NCBI RefSeq assembly: GCF_016863095.1 | Contig: NZ_BOOF01000009.1 | Location: forward strand, 124,001-188,000 | Direction: 5' to 3' | Source: Microbispora siamensis | GTDB taxonomy: Bacteria > Actinomycetota > Actinomycetes > Streptosporangiales > Streptosporangiaceae | DNA length: 64,000 nucleotides | Part shown: positions 10,584 through 19,088 of the stretch, one piece after another | How the letters are laid out: each line of letters opens with the position of its first letter | How positions within the stretch are numbered: the first letter of the stretch is position 1 | Notes under the pieces: model-generated | Database searches by the model: none | What the model saw: only the letters and a program-made list of their open reading frames with translations | Told to the model about the DNA's origin: nothing | Translations under genes and position numbers: made by a program

Positions 10584-11485
10584 CCGCGCTCGCCGAGCGG
10601 CCGTACGGCCGCGCCGGAGGCGGGTCGCGGCGCGGGCCGCGGTCCGGGGGCGGGCTCGCGCTGCTGCTCCCCGCGCTCGTGCCGGTGCTGGTCTTCAGCG
10701 TGGGCCCGCTGATCTACGGCATCCTTCTGGCCTTCACCGACGCGCGGTCCGGCCGCAACACCGAGACCTCGTTCGTGGGCCTGGAGAACTTCGCCGAGCT
10801 GCTGTCGGACGGCGACTTCTGGGAGTCGTTCCGCATCGGCATGATCTGGGGCCTGTCGGTGACCGTGCTGCAGTTCCTCGCCTCGCTGGGGCTCGCGCTG
10901 CTGCTGAACCAGGACCTGCGCCTGCGCGGCGTCGCCCGGGTGCTGGCGGTCGTGCCGTGGGCCATGCCTCCCGTGGTGGTCGGCCTGATGTGGCGGCTGG
11001 TGTATCACCCGGACGCGGGCCTGCTCAACGGCCTGTTCGGCACCCACGTCGACTGGCTGCACGACTTCTCCTTCGCGCTGCCCGCGGTCATCGTCGTGGG
11101 CGTCTGGACCGGCATGCCGCAGACCACGGTCGTGCTGCTCGCCGGCCTGCAGAACGTGCCGAAGGAGCTGTACGAGGCGGTCAGCGTGGACGGCGCGGGC
11201 GCCTGGCGACGGTTCTGGAACGTCACGCTGCCGCAGCTGCGGCCCGTCATCGTGGCCATCACCTCCCTCGACTTCGTGTGGAACATCAACCAGTTCAGCC
11301 TGGTCTACGTGCTCACCCAGGGCGGGCCGGGCGGGCGGACGAGGCTGCCCATGCTGTTCGCCTACGAGGAGGCGTTCCGCTACGGCTTCTTCGGCTACGC
11401 CGCGACGCTCGGTGTGGCGATCACGATCGTCGTGCTGGCCGTGCTGGGCCTTTACCTGTGGCGGCAGGCGCGGGAGGGAGACTGA
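10580..11485 (+). CDS. Sugar ABC transporter permease (MalF/UgpA type)
   Basis: A 301-aa inner-membrane protein with six hydrophobic segments after a basic cytoplasmic N-terminus of about 25 residues. The ATPase-coupling loop EAVSVDGAGAWRRFWNVTLPQLRPV is the EAA motif of carbohydrate importers of the CUT1 group. The start ATG overlaps the LacI stop as ATGA. It pairs with the next permease and the lipoprotein at 12340. No ATPase gene is present in the operon, so a shared MsiK-like ATPase encoded elsewhere is likely, as known for Streptomyces CUT1 systems. Confidence 0.93.
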   Translation: MTALAERPYGRAGGGSRRGPRSGGGLALLLPALVPVLVFSVGPLIYGILLAFTDARSGRNTETSFVGLENFAELLSDGDFWESFRIGMIWGLSVTVLQFLASLGLALLLNQDLRLRGVARVLAVVPWAMPPVVVGLMWRLVYHPDAGLLNGLFGTHVDWLHDFSFALPAVIVVGVWTGMPQTTVVLLAGLQNVPKELYEAVSVDGAGAWRRFWNVTLPQLRPVIVAITSLDFVWNINQFSLVYVLTQGGPGGRTRLPMLFAYEEAFRYGFFGYAATLGVAITIVVLAVLGLYLWRQAREGD

Positions 11486-11486
11486 C

Positions 11487-12305
11487 ATGACCCGCGCGCT
11501 GAAGTATCTCGCCCTGCTGGGATACGTCGTGTTCCTGGCGTTCCCGCTGCTGTGGCTGCTGTCCACGGCGCTGAAGACGCCGCAGGAGATGGCGGCCCTC
11601 GACCCCACGTGGATCCCACGCCGGCCCACGCTGGCCAACTTCGCCGACGCCTTCGCGGAGCAGGACCTGGTCGGCGCCGGGCTGCGCAGCCTCGTCGTCG
11701 CGGTCGCCACCGCCCTGATCACGGTGGCGCTCGCGCTGCCCGCGGCGTACGCGCTGGCCCGCTTCCGCGGCGTGGCCGGAAAGATCGCGATCGGCTGGGT
11801 GCTGGTCAGCCAGGTCTTCCCGGTCGTCCTGATCATCATTCCGCTGTTCATGGTGCTGCGGCGGCTGGAGCTGGTGAACACCCTCGCCGGGCTCACGGTC
11901 GTGCACGTCACGTTCGTCATGCCGTTCGCGCTGTGGATGCTGCGCGGATACGTGCGGGCGGTGCCGCGCGAGCTGGAGGAGGCGGCGGCCGTGGACGGCG
12001 CGGGGCGGCTGCGCGCACTGGCCGCCGTCGTCGCCCCGCTGCTCGTGCCCGGCGTGGTCGCGACGCTCCTGTTCAGCTTCATCTCGTCCTGGAACGAGTT
12101 CTTGTTCGCCCTCGTGATCCTCAAGGACCCCGAGGTGGAGACCCTTCCGCTGACGCTGGTGCGCTTCGTCGGCCCGGAGGGGGTCGCCCGGCTCGGCCCG
12201 CTGGCGGCGGCGTCGCTGCTCGCGACGGTGCCGAGCCTTGTGTTCTTCGCGATCATCCAGCGGCGCCTGCGGTCCGGCCTGATGGCCGGGGCCGTCAAGG
12301 GCTGA
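11487..12305 (+). CDS. Sugar ABC transporter permease (MalG/UgpE type)
   Basis: A 272-aa inner-membrane protein with six hydrophobic segments. The EAA loop is ELEEAAAVDGAGRLRALAAVVAPLL, followed by the typical FSFISSWNEFLFALVIL segment. GGGAGG sits just ahead of ATG 11487, one base after the preceding stop codon. It is the second half of the channel with the gene at 10580. Confidence 0.93.
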   Translation: MTRALKYLALLGYVVFLAFPLLWLLSTALKTPQEMAALDPTWIPRRPTLANFADAFAEQDLVGAGLRSLVVAVATALITVALALPAAYALARFRGVAGKIAIGWVLVSQVFPVVLIIIPLFMVLRRLELVNTLAGLTVVHVTFVMPFALWMLRGYVRAVPRELEEAAAVDGAGRLRALAAVVAPLLVPGVVATLLFSFISSWNEFLFALVILKDPEVETLPLTLVRFVGPEGVARLGPLAAASLLATVPSLVFFAIIQRRLRSGLMAGAVKG

Positions 12306-12339
12306 CCCGCATGGCGACACCTGATAGGAGGATCTCTCG

Positions 12340-13647
12340 ATGAAGAGATTGAGTGCCGCGCTGGCCGTGGCGGCGGTCGCGCTCGCCGCCGGATGCGGGA
12401 GCGGCAATGGCGGCGACGCCGCGTCCGGGCAGAACGGGGAGCCGGTGAAGCTGCGCTTCCTCAGCCTGGCCTGGCAGAAGGAGTCGATCGAGGCCAACAA
12501 GCAGATCGTCGCCGACTGGAACAAGGCCAACCCGAAGATCCAGGTCGAGTACGTCCAGGGGAGCTGGGACAACGTCAACGACCAGCTCGTGACGTCGTTC
12601 GAGGCGGGCGACCCGCCGGACGTCATCCACGACGACTCCCCGGCGCTGTCGAGCTTCGCCTCGCGGGGCTTCCTGCTCGACCTCACCGGCAAGGTCCCCG
12701 CCGAGCTGAAGAACGACATCCCGCAGGCCGCGTGGGACACGGTCACCTTCTCCGACGGCAAGAGCGGCCAGGGCGTGTACGGCGTGCCGTTCCTGCAGGA
12801 GTCGCAGGTGCTCATCGCCAACAAGAAGCTGCTCGACGGCGCCGGCGTGCGCGTGCCCACCCCGGACTCCCCGTGGACGTGGGACGAGTTCGCCGACGTG
12901 GCGAAGAAGCTCACCAAGAAGGGCGCGTACGGCGTGGCCTGGCCGATGAAGTCGCCGGTCAACAAGGTGCTGAACCTGGCGCTCAACTTCGGCGGCACCT
13001 TCTTCGACACGCAGAACGGCAAGACCACGGTGAAGGTCGGGCCGCAGGAGCGCGAGGTGCTCCAGCGCATCCACGACCAGCTCTACACCGACAAGTCGGC
13101 CGACCCGTCCGCGCTCGGCATGGGCACCGCCGACCCGCTGCCGGGCTTTTTCGCCGGTAAGTACGCGATCGTCCCGGCCGGGGTGTACCTGCGCCAGCAG
13201 GTCGCCGAGCAGGCGCCGAGCGGGTTCGACTGGGTCACGCTGCCGCCGCTGAAGGGACAGACCTCTCAGCAGGGCGCGGTCTCCCAGACGCTGTCGGTCG
13301 CGGCCGACAGCAAGCACCCCGACGAGGCGCTGAAGTTCATCGCCTACTTCCTGAACGGCCCGAACCAGGCGAAGCTGGCCAAGGGCGACTGGCTGCTGCC
13401 CACCAGCACGACCGCCGCGAAGGACCCCGCGCTCACCACGAAGGAGAACGGCTGGGACGTCGCCACCGCCTCCGCCAAGGACCTCGTCGTCGCGCCGTTC
13501 CTCAAGGTGAACGGGTTCGACGAGTGGAAGAGCAAGGTGGCCACGCCGGCGATGCAGGAGTACTTCGCCGACAAGATCAGCCTGGACGAGCTGGCCAAGC
13601 GGCTCGTCGAGGAGGGGAACAAGGTGCTGGAGCGGTACTCCCGGTGA
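12340..13647 (+). CDS. Sugar ABC transporter substrate-binding lipoprotein
   Basis: A 435-aa extracellular solute-binding protein of the family-1 (MalE-like) group. The signal peptide ends in the lipobox LAAGC, with lipidated Cys 19, then a Gly/Ser linker. Family strings include VEYVQGSWDNVNDQLVTSFEAGDPPDVIHDDSP and SKHPDEALKFIAYFLNGP. AGGAGG lies eight bases before ATG 12340. It captures the operon's substrate outside the cell. The following hydrolases and ribokinase suggest a ribosylated compound rather than a plain hexose; that is inference from context. Confidence 0.92.
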   Translation: MKRLSAALAVAAVALAAGCGSGNGGDAASGQNGEPVKLRFLSLAWQKESIEANKQIVADWNKANPKIQVEYVQGSWDNVNDQLVTSFEAGDPPDVIHDDSPALSSFASRGFLLDLTGKVPAELKNDIPQAAWDTVTFSDGKSGQGVYGVPFLQESQVLIANKKLLDGAGVRVPTPDSPWTWDEFADVAKKLTKKGAYGVAWPMKSPVNKVLNLALNFGGTFFDTQNGKTTVKVGPQEREVLQRIHDQLYTDKSADPSALGMGTADPLPGFFAGKYAIVPAGVYLRQQVAEQAPSGFDWVTLPPLKGQTSQQGAVSQTLSVAADSKHPDEALKFIAYFLNGPNQAKLAKGDWLLPTSTTAAKDPALTTKENGWDVATASAKDLVVAPFLKVNGFDEWKSKVATPAMQEYFADKISLDELAKRLVEEGNKVLERYSR

Positions 13648-14606
13648 TCTCCGTACGCGACCGCGCCCGGGGCTGCCTGCTCGGCCTCGCCGCCGGCGAC
13701 GCCCTGGGCGCTCCCGCGGAGAACCTCACCCCGGAGGAGATCGCCGCCCGGTGGGGCGTGCTCACCGAGATCGAGCGCGGCGGCACCGACGACACCGAGT
13801 ACACGATCTTCGCCGCCACCGTGCTCCTGCGCCACGGCCACGCGCTCACCTCCGAGGACGTGGCGCGGGCCTGGCGCGAGGAGATCGTGGCGCGGCTCGA
13901 CGGGCCGATGCGCGGCGCCGGGTTCTCCGAGCTCGGCACCGTCGAGGCGCTGCGCCGCGGCCTGGAGCCGCCGCTGACCGGCCGGTGGCACGCCCACGGC
14001 TGGTCCGACGGCCTGGCCATGCGCGCCGCGCCGTACGGGATCTTCGCGGCGGGCGACCCGGACGAGGCGGCCCGGCTGGCGGAGACCGACGGGCGGGTGA
14101 GCCACACCGGCGAGGGGATACTCGGCGGCCGGGCGGTGGCCGCGGCGGTCGCGGTCGCGATGACCGGCGCCCCGCCCGGCGAGGTGACCGAGGCGGCCCT
14201 GCGGGCGGTCCCGGAGGACTCCTGGACGGCCCGCAACCTCCGCGCCGCGCTCGACGTCGCCGCCCGCACGCCCCGCTCCCTGCTGGGACGTGCCCTCCAC
14301 GACACGGTCGTGGTGGCCCACTATCCCTGGACGGACCTGGCGCCCGAGGCGGTCGCCCTCGCGTTCGCCGCCTACGCGGCGGGCGGCGGGGAGGTCGAGG
14401 CGTCGGTCGTCACGGCGGCCAACCTCGGCAGGGACGCCGACACCACCGCCGCCGTCGCCGGGGCTCTCGCGGGGGCGGGCCGGGGCGAGGCGGCGGTGCC
14501 CGCGCGCTGGGCCGAGCGCATCGGCCCGGTGGCGGGCCGGTGCCTGCCCGTGGTCGCCGGACGGGACGTCCGCGACGTCGCCGACGAGATCGTGAAAGGA
14601 ATCTAG
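13644..14606 (+). CDS. ADP-ribosylglycohydrolase-family protein 1
   Basis: A 320-aa all-helical ARH/DraG-fold hydrolase. Visible metal-site motifs are GLAAGDALGAP (15-24), GGTDDTEYT (46-54, Asp 49 and 50 as Mg ligands), RVSHTGEGILGG, and NLGRDADTTAA (260-270, the second Asp/Asp/Thr ligand set). All key residues of a di-magnesium ARH are kept. Family members remove ADP-ribose from proteins or cleave related ribosyl bonds. GTG 13644 overlaps the lipoprotein stop as GTGA, coupling it to the importer. Function on an imported riboside is inferred. Confidence 0.88.
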   Translation: MISVRDRARGCLLGLAAGDALGAPAENLTPEEIAARWGVLTEIERGGTDDTEYTIFAATVLLRHGHALTSEDVARAWREEIVARLDGPMRGAGFSELGTVEALRRGLEPPLTGRWHAHGWSDGLAMRAAPYGIFAAGDPDEAARLAETDGRVSHTGEGILGGRAVAAAVAVAMTGAPPGEVTEAALRAVPEDSWTARNLRAALDVAARTPRSLLGRALHDTVVVAHYPWTDLAPEAVALAFAAYAAGGGEVEASVVTAANLGRDADTTAAVAGALAGAGRGEAAVPARWAERIGPVAGRCLPVVAGRDVRDVADEIVKGI

Positions 14607-14610
14607 GCCG

Positions 14611-15618
14611 ATGCCATCGGGGGAGAGGCTCGACCGTGTGCGGGGGGCGTTCGCCGGTCTCGCCGCCGGTGACGCGGCCGGGTGGCCGGCCGCCCGGCAC
14701 CGGTCCACGCTGCTGGCCGGCTGGAGCAGGCGGCTGCACCGGGAACTCGACGCGTTCGCCGAGGAGCATCAGGTCACCACGCTGCCGGTGCCGTTCGCGC
14801 TGAACCAGCCGGTGGCGCCGCTGGCAGTCGGTCCTTCCGACGACGCCGAGTGGCTGGCCTGGACGGCCCTGACCATCCGCGAGGACCGGGCGGAGGCGTT
14901 CGGCCGCCTCGCGGGCCGCGACGACCTCCGGGCGCGCATCTCGGTGTGGGCGGCGCTCGACAACCTCGCGGCCGGCAAGCGCCCGCCCGCGAGCGGACAC
15001 GACAATCCCCACCACTTCGACGACGCCGCCGCCGTGCGGGCCGTCGCCTTCGGCGCGGCCGGGCTCGACCCGCGGGAGGACGCGTGCGTCACCAACGCGG
15101 AGGACGGCGTCCTCGGCGCGGTCGCGATGGCCCGGGCGGTGGCGGCGCTGGTGGACGGCGCGCCGATGGCCGACGCGGTGGAGGCGGCGCTCGGCGCGCT
15201 GCCCGCCGGCACGGCCATCGGGCACGCGGCGCGCGAGGCGCTCGCGGCGGCGCGGGCGGCAGGATCTCCCTTCGCCGCCGTCCCGGCCCTGGACGCCGCC
15301 GTGCTCGACCACGTCTACAGCTACGGCGTGGCCGCCGCGCAGACGGTGCCGATCGCGCTGGCCCTCGCGGACGCCGCCGTCGCTTCCACCGGAGGGACAG
15401 CGAGCGCGGAGGCCTTCGGCGCGGGCGTCTCCGCGGCGGCCTGCCTGGCGGCGGTCGCCGACTCCGCGCCCGCGCTCACGGGCGCGCTGCTCGGCTGCGC
15501 CGCGGGGCACGACGCGCTGCCCGCCGCCTGGCGCGAGCGGGTCCGCACCCTGGCCGGGTGCTGCCTGCCGGAACTCGCGGGAACCGACCTGCTGGACATC
15601 GCCGGGCGACTCGCATGA
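14611..15618 (+). CDS. ADP-ribosylglycohydrolase-family protein 2 (degenerate active site)
   Basis: A 335-aa member of the same fold: GAFAGLAAGDAAGWP at 13-26, then GPSDDAEWLAWTALT (Asp 77 and 78 kept, the usual Thr replaced by Ala) and NAEDGVLGAVAMARAVAALV in the middle. The C-terminal GxDADT motif is replaced by AAACLAAVADSAPALTG, so one set of metal ligands is missing. It may be a structural or regulatory partner of its neighbours rather than an active enzyme. It begins four bases after the stop of the preceding paralogue. Confidence 0.78.
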   Translation: MPSGERLDRVRGAFAGLAAGDAAGWPAARHRSTLLAGWSRRLHRELDAFAEEHQVTTLPVPFALNQPVAPLAVGPSDDAEWLAWTALTIREDRAEAFGRLAGRDDLRARISVWAALDNLAAGKRPPASGHDNPHHFDDAAAVRAVAFGAAGLDPREDACVTNAEDGVLGAVAMARAVAALVDGAPMADAVEAALGALPAGTAIGHAAREALAAARAAGSPFAAVPALDAAVLDHVYSYGVAAAQTVPIALALADAAVASTGGTASAEAFGAGVSAAACLAAVADSAPALTGALLGCAAGHDALPAAWRERVRTLAGCCLPELAGTDLLDIAGRLA

Positions 15619-15658
15619 CGCCCGTCACATCACGCGTACGGACAAGGGGGAGGACTGG

Positions 15659-16846
15659 ATGACGCCGCAGGAGGGCCTGCCGGATGATGACCTGCTGGCC
15701 GATCGCGCCGTGGGGTGTGTGGCGGGCGCCGCGGTGGGCGACGCGCTCGGCGGGGCCACCGAAGGATGGACGCCCGAGCAGATCCAGGAGCGCTACGGGG
15801 GCCGGGTCCGCGGCGTCGTCCCTCCCTTCAACGAGGACTGGCGCAACGCCCGCCCGATCGCGCCGTACCACAAGGGGGACGGCCACGTCACCGACGACAC
15901 GTTGATGACGCACGCCCTCATCCGGGTGTACGAGCGGGCCGGCGGCCACCTGGACGCCTACGCCGCGGCCGAGCACCTGGTCCCCGAGATGATGAGCGAG
16001 AAGCGGTGGATCCCCGAGCTGGAGGCCGAGGCGCTGCCGCTCCACCGGGTGTTCCTCGCCGAGAAGTGGCTCGTGCTGCGGCTGCACTACGGCCACGCCG
16101 ACCCCCGCGAGGCCGGCGTCGGCAACATCGTCAACTGCGGCGCCGCGATGTACATGGCCCCGGTCGGGGTGGTCAACGCCGGCGACCCGGACGGCGCGTA
16201 CGCCGAGGCGATCGACCTGGCCGGGGCGCACCAGTCGAGCTACGGCCGCGAGGCGGCGGGGGTGCTCGCGGCGGCGGTCGCCGAGGCGATGCGGCCGGGG
16301 GCGACGCCGGACTCGATCGTCGCCACCTGCCTGCGGCTCGCCCGCGACGGCACCAAGGCCGCCATCGACGCGGTGTGCTCGGTCGCCCGGGGCCTCGGCC
16401 ACTGGGAAGGCTCTTTCGAGGCCCTGCGGGCGGCGATCCGGCCGTACGACACGGTGGCCGACACCTACCGCGACCAGGGCCTCGGGGCGCGGCGGCCGAG
16501 CCGGCTGCACAGCATCGAGGAGCTGCCGCTCGCGCTCGCGTTCCTGGTGATGGCCAAGGGCGACTACCGCGAGACCGTGCTCGGCGGCGTCAACTACGGG
16601 CGCGACGCCGACTCGATCGCCTCGATGGGCGGCGCCGTCGCCGGGGCGCTCGGCGGGCGGGCCGCCGTCCCGGCCGACTGGCTGGAGCAGGTGGCGACGG
16701 CCAGCCGTACGGACCTGGTCGGGCCGGGGCTGGCGCTCGCGGCCGTGGCGCGGCGGGTCCACCGGGCCGACCGGGAGCGCCGCCGCGCGCACGAGGCCGC
16801 GTTCGACGCCCTGCTCGCGCCGCGCGGGGAGGGGGACGCGCGATGA
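15659..16846 (+). CDS. ADP-ribosylglycohydrolase-family protein 3
   Basis: A 395-aa ARH-fold protein. Motifs are GAAVGDALGGATEGW (23-37), HVTDDTLMT (76-84, Asp 79 and 80), AGAHQSSYGREAAG and NYGRDADSIAS (312-322). The metal-binding set looks complete, with Ser in place of the last Thr. GGGGGAGG precedes ATG 15659. The C-terminal 50 residues are Arg/Ala-rich. It is more distant from paralogues 1 and 2 than they are from each other, so the group is not a simple recent duplication. Confidence 0.87.
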   Translation: MTPQEGLPDDDLLADRAVGCVAGAAVGDALGGATEGWTPEQIQERYGGRVRGVVPPFNEDWRNARPIAPYHKGDGHVTDDTLMTHALIRVYERAGGHLDAYAAAEHLVPEMMSEKRWIPELEAEALPLHRVFLAEKWLVLRLHYGHADPREAGVGNIVNCGAAMYMAPVGVVNAGDPDGAYAEAIDLAGAHQSSYGREAAGVLAAAVAEAMRPGATPDSIVATCLRLARDGTKAAIDAVCSVARGLGHWEGSFEALRAAIRPYDTVADTYRDQGLGARRPSRLHSIEELPLALAFLVMAKGDYRETVLGGVNYGRDADSIASMGGAVAGALGGRAAVPADWLEQVATASRTDLVGPGLALAAVARRVHRADRERRRAHEAAFDALLAPRGEGDAR

Positions 16847-18195
16847 TCCGGCTGACGTGGGTGCAGCCGGAGGACCTCGTCGGCCACGAGCTGCGGCAGG
16901 CGGCCGAGGACGGACGGGGGGCGCTCCCGGAGGTGACGGCCGTCGCCGCGCGCTGGCACGCCGCCGGGGGACACGACGCGCCGCCCCGGGCGGGCGCCTC
17001 CGCGGGATCCGCCCCCGAAGAACTGCGCACGCTGGCGGGGGAACTGCTCGACGAACTCGCGGCGATCCCCTCGCCGCTGCCCGAGCCCTCGGGGTTCGAG
17101 GAGATCGTCGCGAGCTGCCCGGACTGGCCCGCCGCCCGCCTGCCCGTCCGTCCCGAGCCCGGGCGGGTCCTGGCCGCCTGGTGGGGGAGGGCGGCCGGCT
17201 GCCTCCTCGGCAAGCCGGTGGAGAAGATTCCCCGCGAGGGGATCAGGGCCATCGCCGAGGCGACCGGCAACTGGCCGATCCGCGGCTGGTTCACCGCGAA
17301 GGGGCTGCCGCCGGAGATCGCGGAGCGGTGGCCGTGGAACCGCCGCAGCGCGGCCACCAGCCTCGCCGAGAACATCGACGGTGTGCCCGAGGACGACGAC
17401 CTCAACTACGCGCTGCTCGCGCTCTCCGTGCTCGAACGGCACGGACCGGGCTTCACGACCGAGGACGTGGCGCGGACCTGGCTCGACGCGCTGCCCGCCG
17501 GGCGGGTCTTCACCGCCGAGCGGGCGGCGTACCGCAACCTGCTCATGGGCCTCGAACCCCCCGCGACCGCCGTCCATCGGAACCCGTTCCGCGAGTGGAT
17601 CGGCGCGCTGATCAGGGCCGACGTGTACGGCTGGGCCAGTCCCGGCGACCCGGCGACGGCCGCGTCATGGGCGTGGCGGGACGCCCGGCTCAGCCACACG
17701 GCCAACGGGATCTACGGCGCGATGTTCGCCGCCGCCATGTGCGCGCAGGCGCTCGTGGCCGGGAGCGTGAACGAGGTGATCGAGGCCGGGCTGTCGGTCG
17801 TGCCGCCCGGCTCCCGCCTGGCCGAAGCCGTGCGGCAGGCCGTCGCGGACGCCGCGGCGGAGCCGGGCTTCGAGCGGGTCGCGGACCGGCTGTACGCCCG
17901 GCACGGGCACCTCCACTGGGTGCACACGGTCAACAACGCGGCGCTGCTGGCGGCGGCCCTCGTCCACGGCGCCGGGGACTTCGCCGCGACTGTCGGCGCG
18001 GCGGTGGCGGGAGGCTGGGACACCGACTCGGCCGCAGCCACGGCCGGGTCGGTCGCCGGGGCGCTGGCGGGCGGCGTCCCCGAGCGGTGGACGACCCGGG
18101 ATCGGCTGGCCAGCAGCCTGCCCGGATTCGACGGCGTCTCGATCGAGTCGCTCGCCGCCCGCACGCTCGCGCTCATCGAGGGGGGCCGACGGTGA
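16843..18195 (+). CDS. ADP-ribosylglycohydrolase-family protein 4 (N-terminally extended)
   Basis: A 450-aa protein with about 100 extra residues ahead of the ARH fold; the extension opens with LTWVQPEDLVGHELRQA and contains two predicted helices. The fold starts at AAWWGRAAGCLLGKPVEKI. The first ligand motif is PEDDDLNYAL (Asp 184-186), then RLSHTANGIYGAMFAAAM and GGWDTDSAAATAGSVAGAL (390-408). Acidic ligands are retained although both motifs deviate from the textbook DDT and GRDADT forms. ATG 16843 overlaps the previous stop as ATGA. The following ribokinase GTG overlaps its own stop. Confidence 0.85.
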   Translation: MIRLTWVQPEDLVGHELRQAAEDGRGALPEVTAVAARWHAAGGHDAPPRAGASAGSAPEELRTLAGELLDELAAIPSPLPEPSGFEEIVASCPDWPAARLPVRPEPGRVLAAWWGRAAGCLLGKPVEKIPREGIRAIAEATGNWPIRGWFTAKGLPPEIAERWPWNRRSAATSLAENIDGVPEDDDLNYALLALSVLERHGPGFTTEDVARTWLDALPAGRVFTAERAAYRNLLMGLEPPATAVHRNPFREWIGALIRADVYGWASPGDPATAASWAWRDARLSHTANGIYGAMFAAAMCAQALVAGSVNEVIEAGLSVVPPGSRLAEAVRQAVADAAAEPGFERVADRLYARHGHLHWVHTVNNAALLAAALVHGAGDFAATVGAAVAGGWDTDSAAATAGSVAGALAGGVPERWTTRDRLASSLPGFDGVSIESLAARTLALIEGGRR

Positions 18196-19088
18196 TCTCG
18201 GTGTTCGGCAGCGCCAACATGGACCTGGTGGCGTACGTCGCCCAGGCCCCCAAGCCGGGGGAGACCATCACGGGCCGGGAGTTCCGCACGATTCCCGGCG
18301 GCAAGGGAGCCAACCAGGCGATCGCCGCGGCGCGCGCGGGAGCCGACGTGGCCTTCCTCGGGGCCGTGGGGGACGACGCGTTCGGGCCGGGCCTGCGGGC
18401 CGCGCTCGCCGAGGCGGGCGTGGACACCGCCGGGCTGCGGGTCGTGTCCGGCCCCTCGGGCGTCGCCCACATCGTCGTGCAGGACGGCGGCGACAACTCG
18501 ATCATCGTGGTGCCCGGCGCGAACGGCGTGGTCACCGGGCCCGCCGGGCGGGACGCGGAGGTCATCGCCCGGTCCGGCGCGCTGCTGCTGCAACTGGAGT
18601 TGCCGATGGACGCCGTGGTCGCCGCGGCACAGGTTCCCCGTGCTGCGATGTCCCGCGCCGAGGTGATCCTGACCCCGGCCCCGGCGGTGCCGCTGCCCGC
18701 GGAACTGCTGGAGGCCGTCGACCTCATCGTGCCCAACGAGCACGAGGCGGCGGCCCTCACCGGCCGCGACGATCCCCGGGACGCGCTGGAGGCGCTGCTC
18801 GACCTCGTCCCCGAGGCCGTCGTCACCCTGGGGGCCCGGGGCGTCCTGTACGGCTCGCGCGACGGCGCCCGCCTGCACGAGGCCGCCGTACCGGTGCGGG
18901 CGGTGGACACCACGGCGGCGGGGGACACCTTCGCGGGGGCGCTGGCCGTGGCGAGGACCGAGGGGGCCGACCCGGCGCGGGCGCTGCGCTTCGCCTCGGC
19001 CGCGGCGGCGCTGTCGGTGCAGCGGGAGGGCGCAAGCACCTCGATGCCGCACCGCCACGAGATCGACCGTCTTCTGGAGGGGTTGTGA
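18192..19088 (+). CDS. rbsK: Ribokinase (PfkB family)
   Basis: A 298-aa PfkB-family sugar kinase. It shows FGSANMDLVAYVAQAPKPGETI at the N-terminus, PGGKGANQAIAAARAGA (35-51, substrate-binding glycines), VPNEHEAAALTG, the VTLGARGVLYG strand and the ATP/catalytic motif DTTAAGDTFAGAL with the catalytic Asp. The pattern is that of ribokinase more than fructokinase. It would convert ribose freed by the hydrolases to ribose 5-phosphate. GTG 18192 overlaps the stop of hydrolase 4. Confidence 0.85.
   Translation: MISVFGSANMDLVAYVAQAPKPGETITGREFRTIPGGKGANQAIAAARAGADVAFLGAVGDDAFGPGLRAALAEAGVDTAGLRVVSGPSGVAHIVVQDGGDNSIIVVPGANGVVTGPAGRDAEVIARSGALLLQLELPMDAVVAAAQVPRAAMSRAEVILTPAPAVPLPAELLEAVDLIVPNEHEAAALTGRDDPRDALEALLDLVPEAVVTLGARGVLYGSRDGARLHEAAVPVRAVDTTAAGDTFAGALAVARTEGADPARALRFASAAAALSVQREGASTSMPHRHEIDRLLEGL

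Noticed and set aside
13644-18195. ARH cluster as a DraG or DarTG-type ADP-ribosylation toxin/antitoxin or defence module.
   Set aside because: No ADP-ribosyltransferase, macrodomain or DNA-processing gene is nearby; importer and ribokinase point to metabolism.
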